A stretch of DNA of 64,000 nucleotides from Chryseobacterium shigense (GCF_900156575.1 NZ_FTNY01000004.1:1-64000), one strand, 5' to 3'. Positions 8,518 through 17,749 are shown, numbered from the stretch's first letter. A program made the numbers and translations. The notes: generated by a model from the sequence alone, not told the origin.

Positions 8518-8826
8518 ATGAAACCAGGTTTTGTTTACATTATGACCAACAAGAACAAAACAACTCTTTATACAGGAGTTACTTCAAACCTGCCCAAACG
8601 TGTGCAAGAACATAAAGAAATGTATTACCAGCAAAGCTTCACGTCAAGATATAACTTATATATACTGGTCTACTGGGAATCATTTCAGGAGATAGGAGAT
8701 GCTATTTTTCGTGAAAAGCAAATCAAGGCAGGCTCAAGGCAAAAGAAAATAGATTTAATAAATTCAATAAATCCTGATTGGAGAGATTTAGCAGATGATA
8801 TCGAAAATATCATGGATATTTTTTGA
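8518..8826 (+). CDS. GIY-YIG nuclease domain protein
   Basis: 102 residues, a stand-alone GIY-YIG endonuclease domain of the UPF0213/YhbQ size class. The two short motifs are VYI (6-8) and YTG (18-20). R28 in RVQEH and the metal-binding E66 in FREKQIK occupy the expected positions. The C-terminal SINPDWRDL is typical of Bacteroidota members. It encodes only the nuclease, so any mobility would depend on host repair or replication. It begins 15 bases after the left inverted repeat. Confidence 0.88.
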   Translation: MKPGFVYIMTNKNKTTLYTGVTSNLPKRVQEHKEMYYQQSFTSRYNLYILVYWESFQEIGDAIFREKQIKAGSRQKKIDLINSINPDWRDLADDIENIMDIF

Positions 8827-8857
8827 GATTGCTTCGTCGCTAGCTCCTCGCAATGAC
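8826..8857 (-). repeat. right inverted repeat of GIY-YIG unit
   Basis: 32 bases, the reverse complement of 8470-8502 with a single-base deletion. It overlaps the last base of the GIY-YIG stop codon. Confidence 0.75.
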
Positions 8858-8883
8858 TAATATTAAATGAATAAAAAAAGAAT

Positions 8884-9189
8884 ATGAAGACAATATATAT
8901 CGATTTTACAAACATCGGAGACTATGAAGATTTTTACGCCCAATTAAAGGAAAAAATAAGTCTTCCGGAACATTTCGGAGATAACCTGGATGCGCTTTCT
9001 GATGTCATTACCGGGGAACTGGAAATGCCGCTTCACCTTGAATTCGTTAACATGACCGTAGATCAGCTGGAAATCTTTGAAGATCTGCTGACGACTCTTG
9101 AAGACGCCGAGGACGAAACAGAAGATTTCACTTTCACTTATTATCTGGAACAGTATGAGGATGAGGAGGATGAAGGTGAAGAAGAATAA
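8884..9189 (+). CDS. barstar-family ribonuclease inhibitor
   Basis: 101 residues. The conserved barstar core LPEHFGDNLDALSDVITG is at 28-44. D36 and D40 match the barnase-binding D35 and D39 of barstar, while the usual Trp between them is Ser39. It is very acidic, ending in a Glu/Asp-rich tail (about 74-101) that could enhance binding to a basic RNase. It probably neutralises the barnase-like protein in the cytoplasm before export. Separation from barnase by the GIY-YIG unit is unusual for this pair. Confidence 0.85.
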   Translation: MKTIYIDFTNIGDYEDFYAQLKEKISLPEHFGDNLDALSDVITGELEMPLHLEFVNMTVDQLEIFEDLLTTLEDAEDETEDFTFTYYLEQYEDEEDEGEEE

Positions 9190-9308
9190 TTAAAAACATC
9201 AATTATAACGGTTTAATAGAATATTATTCTCTTTCTTAAGGTACTTTTAAAATAAAAGATTAATATTTGCAACATAGCAATCATTAATTCTTCTTGTAAA
9301 ACTAAACC

Positions 9309-10559
9309 ATGAAAAGAGTACCATTTTCTCTTCTATTCTTACTGACAAATTTTGCTTTCACGACTGCTCAATCAGGCATCAACACTCCTTCTCCTTCTTC
9401 TACACTGGATATCAGTGCAAAGAATTCAACAGGAACTTCTACAGATACAGAGGGATTGCTGGTGCCGCGGGTAGACAGACAAAGAGCACAAAGCATGACC
9501 CCGGTTCCTGTATCAACATTAATCTATGTTAACAATATTGCCACAGGAACATTAACCGGTACAGCAGCCCGTATCGATTCTGTGGGATATTATTATTTTG
9601 ATGGAACAGTATGGAGCAAACTTGTTACTTCACTCAATATTTATAATTATGACGGGATGTTATCTGATCCCCGAATTGTGACGACCAATGGCAATCTGCT
9701 AAGTTTTATTAATGGAGTAAACAATGTAAAACTTGTCACTTCAGCCACTCAAGCCGCCCTTTCAGCCAACGGATCATCAAGAGGATGGTTAAATCTGGCC
9801 GGAGGTTCGGCAAATCTTGATTATTATGTAAACAATACAGGTATTGCCCAACTGGTCTCTTTCGGAACTTCTACTCAACTCAGTATCGGTTCTACCAACG
9901 CTTCTCCTCTTGTTCTTAAAACGAACGGAACGGATCGAATTACCATTTTAAGTAATGGAAATACAGGTGTAGGAACCTCAACCCCCAATACAAAACTGGA
10001 AATTTCTTCCGGTACAGCCCATATTTCAGGGACAAAACTTACGAACCTTACTTCTTTATCTCCCATCAGTACAGGACAAACTTTAGGCGTAGATGCTGCG
10101 GGAAATGTCATAACTGTAGCCAATCCAACGCCTGCAAGCGTCACAACTGCTTCTGTAAACAGTACCACGGGAGCCAGTTTTAATGTAAACGACACGACTG
10201 TGATCATGGTACCGGGAACGTCACAGACTGTGGCTATTCCTACAGGTGGAAAAGCATTGTTTATCAATTTCATGCTGGGAATAGATTATGGCAGCAATCC
10301 TGCAGGAAGTGGCGCCTCTTACTATGAGGCAAGATTGTATATAGACGGTGCAGCTACCGACTGCTATATGCGGACTCAGGAATACGGACCTGGTGGATTC
10401 AGTGCTCAGTTCAGCTTTAATACAGTGAAATTTCTTGCAGCCGGAAATCATACCATCGATGTAAGAATGACGCGAACCTTTAATAATGGAGTGGCTTCAG
10501 GTGTCAATATGCTCTGCATCCCGATTTCTATGTCATTCAATGCTACTTATTTGAATTAA
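9309..10559 (+). CDS. secreted paralog, long family copy 1
   Basis: 416 residues with a signal peptide (1-20, ending TTAQ). The N-terminal motif GINTPSPSSTLDISAKN...GLLVPRVDRQRAQSM is shared by three successive genes. A middle domain has GVGTSTPNTKLEIS, a motif also seen in fibre and S74-type surface proteins. The C-terminal half is beta-rich and well conserved (GGKALFINFMLG, YYEARLYIDGAATDCYMRTQE). No T9SS tail is obvious. It is probably an exported surface or extracellular protein of unknown role. First of three tandem long copies. Confidence 0.75.
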   Translation: MKRVPFSLLFLLTNFAFTTAQSGINTPSPSSTLDISAKNSTGTSTDTEGLLVPRVDRQRAQSMTPVPVSTLIYVNNIATGTLTGTAARIDSVGYYYFDGTVWSKLVTSLNIYNYDGMLSDPRIVTTNGNLLSFINGVNNVKLVTSATQAALSANGSSRGWLNLAGGSANLDYYVNNTGIAQLVSFGTSTQLSIGSTNASPLVLKTNGTDRITILSNGNTGVGTSTPNTKLEISSGTAHISGTKLTNLTSLSPISTGQTLGVDAAGNVITVANPTPASVTTASVNSTTGASFNVNDTTVIMVPGTSQTVAIPTGGKALFINFMLGIDYGSNPAGSGASYYEARLYIDGAATDCYMRTQEYGPGGFSAQFSFNTVKFLAAGNHTIDVRMTRTFNNGVASGVNMLCIPISMSFNATYLN

Positions 10560-10631
10560 TGCAGATCATTCAAGTAATCCATTACTTTCTTTTACCGTAA
10601 AATTAATGACGTATCCTCTTAAAAAATTTCC

Positions 10632-11879
10632 ATGAAAATATTACAACTCTCCATATTATTCATTATTTCAGGCTATTCACTTATGTATGCACAAGTGGGT
10701 ATTAATACTCCCGCTCCTCTTTCCACATTAGACATTAATGCTAAACATGCTACAGGTACTTCCACAGATATAGATGGAATACTGGTCCCCAGAATAGACA
10801 GACAAAGAGCACAGAGTATGAGTAGTGTTCCTGTTTCTACAATGATTTACATCAATAGTATTGCCACCGGCACCCAAAACGGCACTGCTGTCAATATAGA
10901 TACAACCGGATTTTACTATTTTAACGGAACGTCCTGGATAAAACTCATTCCTTCCAACACTCTCTATACTTCAGACGGCACTTTAAACGGGCTCAGATTA
11001 ATAACAACCAATGGAAATCCTATCAGCTTTGTCAACGGAACCAGTACTATCGGCATTATCACCAGCGAAACAGAGGGCGGATTTTCAGCAAGCGGATCAG
11101 CTAAAGGGTCTGTCACTTTATCTTCATCTGCCGAAACATTGGAAACCTATGCAGACAATGGCAATGCGACCCAAATGAATTCTTCAGGAACAATCACAAA
11201 ATTAACTATCGGAACCACTAATACAGCCCCTCTTTCTCTTAAAACAAACGGAACAGAAAAACTTACCTTACTGAATAATGGAAATGTAGGAATCGGCACT
11301 ACTTCCCCTAATACTGCATTGGAATTAAATTCAGGAACTGCAAATACATCGGGCTTAAGGTTTACTGATCTTACCTCTTCCTCTCCAATAGGTACAGGGC
11401 AGGCTTTGGGTGTGGATGCCAATGGAAATGTAGTGACGGTTGCTAATCCCAACCCAACTACTGTAAGCACTTCATCGGTAAACAGTACAGCTGAAGCCAG
11501 CTTTAATGTAAATGATCTCACCGCTGCGGTTATATCCGGAACATCACAATCGATCTCTATTCCCATGGGTGGAAAAGCTTTATTTATCCATTTTATGCTT
11601 GGAGTGGAGTACCTCAATAATCCCCCAGGAAGCGGAACCGCATACTATGAAGCAAGATTATATATAGATGGTGTTGCCACCGACTGTTATATGAGAACAC
11701 AGGAAATAGGAATCAGCGCAAATGCTTCCTTTAGCATCAGTACCATCAAGTTTCTTGCAGCCGGAAACCATATCATAGACGTTAGAATGCAGAGAACTTT
11801 CAATAATGGGACGACTTCGGGTGCAGATATGATTTGCAGTCCCCTGTCAGTATCATTTAATGCTTCCTATTTAAACTAA
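10632..11879 (+). CDS. secreted paralog, long family copy 2
   Basis: 415 residues with the same architecture as the preceding gene: signal peptide (1-20), GINTPAPLSTLDINAK motif, VPRIDRQRAQSM, the GIGTTSPNTALELNSG middle motif, and the conserved C-terminal GGKALFIHFMLG and EARLYIDGVATDCYMRTQE. The 100-210 region differs most among copies, so the central part is variable while both ends are kept. The gap to copy 1 is 72 bases. Confidence 0.75.
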   Translation: MKILQLSILFIISGYSLMYAQVGINTPAPLSTLDINAKHATGTSTDIDGILVPRIDRQRAQSMSSVPVSTMIYINSIATGTQNGTAVNIDTTGFYYFNGTSWIKLIPSNTLYTSDGTLNGLRLITTNGNPISFVNGTSTIGIITSETEGGFSASGSAKGSVTLSSSAETLETYADNGNATQMNSSGTITKLTIGTTNTAPLSLKTNGTEKLTLLNNGNVGIGTTSPNTALELNSGTANTSGLRFTDLTSSSPIGTGQALGVDANGNVVTVANPNPTTVSTSSVNSTAEASFNVNDLTAAVISGTSQSISIPMGGKALFIHFMLGVEYLNNPPGSGTAYYEARLYIDGVATDCYMRTQEIGISANASFSISTIKFLAAGNHIIDVRMQRTFNNGTTSGADMICSPLSVSFNASYLN

Positions 11880-11946
11880 GCCTAAAATCAGTAAGAAATG
11901 ACTATTTAATTAGCATGATCATTAATCATTATTTTAAAACTACTTC

Positions 11947-13191
11947 ATGAAAAGATTTCAACGCTCCATTATATTTCTATTTGCCGGAATGTCTCTTGTG
12001 ATGGCACAGATGGGAATTCATACGAGCCTGCCACTTTCCACCCTTGATATTAATGCAAAAAATCCTACAGGGACAAGCAACGGTATTGATGGATTATTAA
12101 TTCCCAGAGTAGACCGGGAAAGAGCCCAAAACATGGCTGCTATTCCTATTTCAACATTGATTTTCGTCAATAGTATTGCTACAGGGACATTAACGGGAAC
12201 TGCCGTCAATATGAATGCAACAGGATATTATTATTTTAATGGAATAGCTTGGACAAAACTTGGGACATCCAATTTCTATAATTCAAATGGCCTCCTATCG
12301 GGAACAAGAACAGTAACGACCAATGGAAATCCTCTCGTCTTTATGAATGGCATGACCAGTGTAGGAATTGTAGCAAGCTCGGTTCTGGGAACGCTTTCTG
12401 CCAACGGATCTTCACGAGGATCTCTTTACCTGACCGGGGGATCGTCACATCTCGACCTTTATGTGGATGACAATAGTCTGGCACAAATCAATTCTTATGG
12501 AAATTCTACTCAATTCAGTATAGGTACTATCAACGATGCTTCATTAGCTTTAAAAACTAATAACAGAGAAAAAATTATAATACTGGGTAACGGAAATATG
12601 GGTATAGGAACCAATACTCCCGGCTCAAAATTTGAAATTGCTTCCGGCAGTGCCCATATCTCGGGATTAAAGTTCACCAATCTCACCTCAGCCTCTCCCA
12701 TCAGTACAGGACAAGCTATAGGCGTTGATGCCACAGGAAATATAATTACGGTCGCCAATCCTGCTCCGGCAAGTATTAATACAGCTGCCGTGAATAGTAC
12801 GAATAGCGCCAATTATAATGTCAATGACCTTACTGCGACCATAGTCACGGGAACATCACAAACGATTACAATCCCTGCAGGAGGCAAAACTTTATTTATT
12901 AATTTCATGCTTGGAATCGATTATACAGGGAATCCTGCGGGAGGTGGACAGGCCACTTATGAAGCAAGATTATATATTGACGGAGCGGCAACAGACTGTT
13001 ATCTGCGGACTCAGGAAACCACAGCCGGAACCAATACCCAATTTACCATCAATACCATTAAGTTTCTGTCCGCAGGAAATCACACATTAGACATCAGAAT
13101 GATACGAGCTATTAATAATGGAACAACATCAGGCGCCAATATGCCTTGCAGACCTATTTCAATATCATTTAACGCTTCGTATATTAACTAA
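11947..13191 (+). CDS. secreted paralog, long family copy 3
   Basis: 414 residues, third long-family member. The N-terminus MGIHTSLPLSTLDINAKN and VPRVDRERAQNM, the middle GIGTNTPGSKFEIASG and the C-terminal GGKTLFINFMLG and EARLYIDGAATDCYLRTQE match the other copies. It ends 20 bases before a strong terminator, so the three long genes may form one transcript. Function unknown. Confidence 0.75.
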   Translation: MKRFQRSIIFLFAGMSLVMAQMGIHTSLPLSTLDINAKNPTGTSNGIDGLLIPRVDRERAQNMAAIPISTLIFVNSIATGTLTGTAVNMNATGYYYFNGIAWTKLGTSNFYNSNGLLSGTRTVTTNGNPLVFMNGMTSVGIVASSVLGTLSANGSSRGSLYLTGGSSHLDLYVDDNSLAQINSYGNSTQFSIGTINDASLALKTNNREKIIILGNGNMGIGTNTPGSKFEIASGSAHISGLKFTNLTSASPISTGQAIGVDATGNIITVANPAPASINTAAVNSTNSANYNVNDLTATIVTGTSQTITIPAGGKTLFINFMLGIDYTGNPAGGGQATYEARLYIDGAATDCYLRTQETTAGTNTQFTINTIKFLSAGNHTLDIRMIRAINNGTTSGANMPCRPISISFNASYIN

Positions 13192-13211
13192 AGAGCCCAA
13201 CCATATTGTAC

Positions 13212-13241
13212 AAAACCCGCAAAAAATTTTGCGGGTTTTTT
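13212..13241 (+). terminator. terminator after long paralog cluster
   Basis: Hairpin with arms AAAACCCGC and GCGGGTTTT around an AT-rich loop, followed by a T-run. Confidence 0.85.
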
Positions 13242-13482
13242 GTGTCATTTTTTATTGTAAAGAAGCATTAAAAACATCACGAAAAAAAAATAAAAAAATA
13301 AAAACCAAACCCCGTTCTACCTCGTATATATATTAAAATGAAATTATTAATAACAAGAAATAATCACCACACACCTGAATATCTATTAAAATAAAAACCA
13401 ATTAATTGTTAATTACTCACTAAAAAAACGCTTATAACCATTGGAATGTTTTTTTGACAAATCAAATAAAAACTAAACAGAG
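13242..13482. other. AT-rich gap before short paralog cluster
   Basis: No gene seen. Extremely AT-rich, and it presumably holds the promoter of the short paralog cluster, but I find no clean TAnnTTTG box. Confidence 0.4.
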
Positions 13483-14274
13483 ATGAAAAAATTGAATTGT
13501 GTTGTTCCTTTTTTATTAGCTGGCTTTTCACTTGTAACAGCACAGGTGGGAATAGGAATATCTTCTCCGAATACCAATGCTGAAGTAGATGTCACAAGTA
13601 CCAGTAAAGGACTACTCCTTCCGAGAATTGCACTTGTGTCTACGAACAGTGCCTCCCCTCTTTCAGCCCATGTTGCCGGAATGACTGTGTATAATACGGC
13701 CACCAATACTTCTGTTGCGGCCAATCCGGTATATCCGGGAGAATATTACAATGACGGCACACAATGGCTAAGAAAATCCACATGGAATGATACCAGAATG
13801 ATCACTGGCGGAGGTATAACGGATGCTATTTCATTAACCACAGCAGATGTTGTTGCCGAAACGGCATCCACTACCATACTCAGTACGATTTCTTTTACAT
13901 TGGACAGACCGTCTACTGTGGAGTTTAGTGCTGACGTTTCTACGCGGTATACTGCTTCAGGAAGTAATACCACTCCTTTGTCGGACGGCGCTGTTAAATT
14001 ATGTACTCTTAATTTTCAATTTACGACAGCTCCTTCAGGAGTTTCAACAACAGCTTTTTTTGGTGATCATTCTACTTCTTATACTACCGCACTTTCTTCG
14101 GCAGGAACAGCAACGGGAGATGTTTATCTGAATCCTTACGGAGTGATTACCTTACCTGTAGGAAGTTATGTTCTTAATTTAAGAGGTACCACGTTAAGCG
14201 GAACTGCTTTCAGAATAGGTTATGGTGGAGGCACCCATGATATGATTCAGATTAGAGCGACACCGTTACAGTAA
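13483..14274 (+). CDS. secreted paralog, short family copy 1
   Basis: 263 residues with a signal peptide (1-20, ending VTAQ). The N-terminal GIGISSPNTNAEVDVTSTSKGLLLPR recalls the long-family start, but the body is a second family: LSAHVAGMTVYNTATNTSV, NPVYPGEYYNDGTQW, then a beta-rich C-terminal domain with FTLDRPSTVEFS and a Gly-rich end. The domain could be a jelly-roll-like fold, but that is a guess. Three tandem copies share it. Confidence 0.72.
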   Translation: MKKLNCVVPFLLAGFSLVTAQVGIGISSPNTNAEVDVTSTSKGLLLPRIALVSTNSASPLSAHVAGMTVYNTATNTSVAANPVYPGEYYNDGTQWLRKSTWNDTRMITGGGITDAISLTTADVVAETASTTILSTISFTLDRPSTVEFSADVSTRYTASGSNTTPLSDGAVKLCTLNFQFTTAPSGVSTTAFFGDHSTSYTTALSSAGTATGDVYLNPYGVITLPVGSYVLNLRGTTLSGTAFRIGYGGGTHDMIQIRATPLQ

Positions 14275-14318
14275 TGGTAGGTTCATCTTTTTTTTAAACA
14301 CCATTTAAATACCACAAA

Positions 14319-15113
14319 ATGAAAAAAATTCAACATACGATCCCTTTATTTCTTGCTTGCTTTTCATTTATGAACGCTCAGGTAGGCGTAGGAATATCTA
14401 CTCCCAATCCCAATGCACAGCTGGATATTACAAGTTCCAGTAAAGGGTTTTTATTACCCAGAGTAGCATTAACTGCAACCAATAATCCTTCACCACTAAC
14501 AGCTCATGTGGAAGGAATGATGGTATATAATACGGCAACCAATACTTCTGTTGCCGCCAACCCGGTATATCCCGGAGAATATTATAATGACGGAACCCAA
14601 TGGCAGAGAAAATCCGCGTTGAATGATGTAAGAATGATAACCGGAGGTACCATTACTGATCTCCTCTCATCTACTCCCATAGATATTGCTGCAGGCACTC
14701 CTACCACCACTACCTTGAGTACATTTTCTTTTACTTTAGACAGGCCTTCCAGTGTGGAATTCAGTGGTAATATTTCGATGTCCTTTAATGTGAATGGTGA
14801 TAGCAATACGCCAGTAGGAGATGCAGCCATAAAGCTGGTGACAGCAAATTTTGTATTTACAACAGCACCGGGCGGTATCGCTTTAAACTCTCCCTTTGGA
14901 GACAGTACCATCACTTATATGAATGCGGTCACAGCCAATATTACGACTATTATAGGGAACTTTTATACAGCTCCTCATGCGACCCTTTTATTGCCGGCAG
15001 GAAATTATGTGGTTAATTTAAATGGATTGGCATCCAGCAGTAATGCGTTTAGAGTTACTTATGGATCCGGGGTTCGCGACATGGTTCAGATTAAGGCAAC
15101 TCCCACCAAATAA
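14319..15113 (+). CDS. secreted paralog, short family copy 2
   Basis: 264 residues with a signal peptide (1-20) then GVGISTPNPNAQLDITSSSKGFLLPR. NPVYPGEYYNDGTQWQRKS and the FTLDRPSSVEFS segment are nearly the same as in copy 1, while 130-230 diverges. The gap to copy 1 is 44 bases and the gap to copy 3 is 41 bases, consistent with one transcript. Confidence 0.72.
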   Translation: MKKIQHTIPLFLACFSFMNAQVGVGISTPNPNAQLDITSSSKGFLLPRVALTATNNPSPLTAHVEGMMVYNTATNTSVAANPVYPGEYYNDGTQWQRKSALNDVRMITGGTITDLLSSTPIDIAAGTPTTTTLSTFSFTLDRPSSVEFSGNISMSFNVNGDSNTPVGDAAIKLVTANFVFTTAPGGIALNSPFGDSTITYMNAVTANITTIIGNFYTAPHATLLLPAGNYVVNLNGLASSSNAFRVTYGSGVRDMVQIKATPTK

Positions 15114-15154
15114 TGGAGAAAATTTTGAATTTAAACTTATTAAAAACATAATCA

Positions 15155-15970
15155 ATGAAAAATATATTTGCTGCATTCATCATTTTTTCAAGCGTCCCAT
15201 CAGCAATGATGGCACAGGTGGGAATAGGCCTTGCTTCGCCCAATACTAATGCTATGCTTGAAGTAAGCAGCACTAATAAAGGAATATTGCTTCCAAGAGT
15301 AGCTCTTACAGCAACCAATAACCCGGCACCTCTTTCGGCGCATGTTGCAGGTATGACCGTATACAACACAGCTACCAATACCTCTGTAGCAGCAAATCCT
15401 GTTTATCCGGGAGAATATTACAATGATGGAACACAATGGCAGAGAAAAACAGCCTGGTTTGAAAAAACAATGCTTTCAGGAGGTACAATAGGTGGAGATG
15501 CACTTGCTGCAACAAGTTTAGATGTTCCGGCATCTACCACTACAGGATCCATTACTACGATTACTTTGGCGACCCTATCATTTACCCTGAACAAACCGTC
15601 TTTAGTAGAATTTTACTCAAATATCTCGGCCATTTTCACCAACTCAGGTATTGCGCCAGGAGGTACAGGAGCTGGAATAACAGATAATGCGGTAAAACTT
15701 TGCAATGTTTATTATTCATTTACTTCGGCGCCTGCCAGTATACCGATCAATACCGTATTTGGAATATCTTCACTCTCATATACCAACAGCTTCTCAACTT
15801 TTGTCCCTACAGGTAATTTTTATATTGTGCCCCGTACTACTTTAACATTGCCTGCCGGAAGCTACACCCTTACAGTCAATGGTTCAGGTGGAAGCGGAAC
15901 GGCTTTCAGAGTAACATTTGGATCAGGAAACCGGGATGCCATCAATATAAGAGCAACACCTATCAAATAG
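15155..15970 (+). CDS. secreted paralog, short family copy 3
   Basis: 271 residues with a signal peptide (about 1-20, ending MMAQ), GIGLASPNTNAMLEVSSTNKGILLPR, NPVYPGEYYNDGTQWQRK and a C-terminal beta domain ending in NIRATPIK. The VYNTATNTSVAANPVYPGEY block is almost unchanged across the three copies. Last of the set; a shared hairpin terminator follows at 16002-16032. Confidence 0.72.
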   Translation: MKNIFAAFIIFSSVPSAMMAQVGIGLASPNTNAMLEVSSTNKGILLPRVALTATNNPAPLSAHVAGMTVYNTATNTSVAANPVYPGEYYNDGTQWQRKTAWFEKTMLSGGTIGGDALAATSLDVPASTTTGSITTITLATLSFTLNKPSLVEFYSNISAIFTNSGIAPGGTGAGITDNAVKLCNVYYSFTSAPASIPINTVFGISSLSYTNSFSTFVPTGNFYIVPRTTLTLPAGSYTLTVNGSGGSGTAFRVTFGSGNRDAINIRATPIK

Positions 15971-16001
15971 TATCTTATGTTTTTACAATACCAATGAATA
16001 C

Positions 16002-16032
16002 AAAAAAAGAGATGCATATTCTGCATCTCTTT
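16002..16032. terminator. shared terminator between convergent units
   Basis: 11-base stem AAAGAGATGCA/TGCATCTCTTT with a long A-run on one side, so it ends pafA on the minus strand. A short T-run on the other side may also serve the plus-strand paralog cluster. Confidence 0.75.
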
Positions 16033-16073
16033 AATCTTTAGACTATAATAAAAAACTCTGGTGAATATTTTAT

Positions 16074-17720
16074 TTATCTTCCAATAACCTCCGTGATCGG
16101 GTTTCCTACATTTCCACTCGGGAACTGAATTTTCAGTAATGATGAAACCGTAGGGGCAATATCGGTCATATGGTATTCCTTATTACTTTCTCCCTGATGA
16201 ATACCCCATCCCATAAAGATCAGTGGAATGTGAGAATCATACGAATTCCAAACACTGTGTGTGGTTCCTGTTTTAGAGTAAGGAGGAAGCATTGAATCGT
16301 GAGAGATCAACTGGATATCACCGCTTCTCTGTCTGTTGATTCCGTTGATAATCCTCTGTTTAATGGGTTCCGGAATCGTGGCTTCCTGAACTTCATCTAC
16401 AGAAACGGCATATAAAACAGTAGGATCTTTCTGCAATTCTTTGATGGTAAAATCTCTAAGGTCATCCAATTCTATTTTATTATCCTGCATCAGCTTTCTG
16501 TCAAAATAGATCTGATAATTATCTACTGCATTGATGAGTTGATCAACCCCGAACTTATCTTTCAGTTTCTGGTTGATACCTTTTTCCATTCCCTCCCCGA
16601 AGAATCCGGTGGTGATTTTATGTTCTTTCAAAAACCCTACTGAATGAGCTCCACCGTGGTCAGCAGAAAGAAAAACCGTATACTCTCCCTTTCCTACTTT
16701 TGAGTCCAGATAGCTGAAAAACTGAGCCAGATCCTGATCGAGTCTTAAATACACATCTTCTACTTCTATCGAATTCGGCCCGAATTTGTGCCCTGCATAA
16801 TCGGTAGAAGCCAGGTTGATGGCTAAAAAGTCAGTAATAGTATCTCCTCCTAATTTCTCTCCTTCTACAGAAGCTTCGGCCAATTTCAGTGTAAGTGTAT
16901 TTCCGAAAGGTGTATAACGGATATTATCCTTTTTAGTCTGATAATCCTGGGCTAAATTACTGTAAGGAAAAACAGGGGTCTTTGCACTTCCAAGAAGGCC
17001 TTCCCATGACGAATTATCCGGTGAGCTTTCTGTGTACTGGTTGATCGGAAGCAAAGTATTCCAGCCGTTGGCTACTAATTTTTCAGGAAGATTCTGAGAG
17101 TTGAAAGACTTTACCCATTGAGGCAGGTCATTCATATACCAGGTACTTGTAATAAAATTTCCTGTACTGTCATCAAACCAGAAAGCTCCGTTCGGCGTAT
17201 GGCCTGCAGGAAGAATGGAAGCACGGTCTTTCAATGAAACCCCGATTACTTTCCCCTGAAAATTGGTCGCCAGCCTCAACTCATCCGTCACCGTGGTAGA
17301 CCAAAGATTTTTGGGAGAATGACTTCCTGTCTTTGTATTGGTTGTTCCTACCGGCTGAACGCTTTCGTCTGCTGTACAGTAAACATTTTTTCCGGTTTCT
17401 TTATCTGTCCAGTCGTTTCCGGCAATTCCGTGGATCGCAGGTACAGAACCTGTATAGATGCAGGTATGTCCCAAAGCAGTAATGGTAGGGACGTATGGGA
17501 TGTGGACGTTATTTAAAGAATATCCTGTATTCAGAAGCCTTTTAAAACCATCGTTTCCGTATTTATTATAAAATCGGTACAGATAGTCCCACCTCATCTG
17601 GTCTACGACTAATCCTACGACTAATTTGGGTCTTTCTAATTGAGAATTTTTGTTCTTCTGAGCATTGATTGTAATTACGGACAATAAAGCCGCTGCCGCA
17701 ATTGAAATTTTCCTAAGCAT
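16074..17720 (-). CDS. pafA: alkaline phosphatase PafA
   Basis: 548 residues with a signal peptide (1-20, ending INAQ). Very close to PafA of Elizabethkingia, a secreted phosphate-irrepressible alkaline phosphomonoesterase of the AP superfamily. The nucleophile is the Thr at residue 81 in VPTITALGHT. Asn in AGNDW (102) and the KDRAS segment match the PafA active site. Metal ligands are in LASTDYAGHKFGPNS, SADHGGAHS and the late TTHSVWNSYDSHIPL. It should be a periplasmic or outer-membrane-associated phosphatase that frees phosphate from organic esters. Confidence 0.92.
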   Translation of the reverse strand: MLRKISIAAAALLSVITINAQKNKNSQLERPKLVVGLVVDQMRWDYLYRFYNKYGNDGFKRLLNTGYSLNNVHIPYVPTITALGHTCIYTGSVPAIHGIAGNDWTDKETGKNVYCTADESVQPVGTTNTKTGSHSPKNLWSTTVTDELRLATNFQGKVIGVSLKDRASILPAGHTPNGAFWFDDSTGNFITSTWYMNDLPQWVKSFNSQNLPEKLVANGWNTLLPINQYTESSPDNSSWEGLLGSAKTPVFPYSNLAQDYQTKKDNIRYTPFGNTLTLKLAEASVEGEKLGGDTITDFLAINLASTDYAGHKFGPNSIEVEDVYLRLDQDLAQFFSYLDSKVGKGEYTVFLSADHGGAHSVGFLKEHKITTGFFGEGMEKGINQKLKDKFGVDQLINAVDNYQIYFDRKLMQDNKIELDDLRDFTIKELQKDPTVLYAVSVDEVQEATIPEPIKQRIINGINRQRSGDIQLISHDSMLPPYSKTGTTHSVWNSYDSHIPLIFMGWGIHQGESNKEYHMTDIAPTVSSLLKIQFPSGNVGNPITEVIGR

Positions 17721-17741
17721 CTAGTAAATTTTTGTTGACCA

Positions 17742-17749
17742 CAAATTTA
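17742..17749 (-). promoter_or_regulatory. -7 box of pafA promoter
   Basis: TAAATTTG on the minus strand, about 21 bases before the pafA start. Confidence 0.45.

Larger units (their letters stand above)
8470..8857 (+). mobile_element. GIY-YIG gene flanked by inverted repeats
   Basis: A 388-base unit. The left repeat (8470-8502, GTCATTGCGAGGAGCG...) and the right repeat (8826-8857) are reverse complements apart from one missing base. Each copy also has an internal ATTGC...GCAAT stem. A single GIY-YIG nuclease gene fills the space and its stop codon touches the right repeat. The left repeat begins 9 bases after the barnase stop. It looks like a small mobile or repeat-associated unit dropped between toxin and antitoxin. 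I see no clear target duplication. Confidence 0.6.

Noticed and set aside
9309..15970. Paralog cluster as phage tail-fibre genes
   Set aside because: GIGTTSP-like motifs recall fibres, but every gene has a signal peptide and there are no other phage genes, so exported surface proteins fit better.
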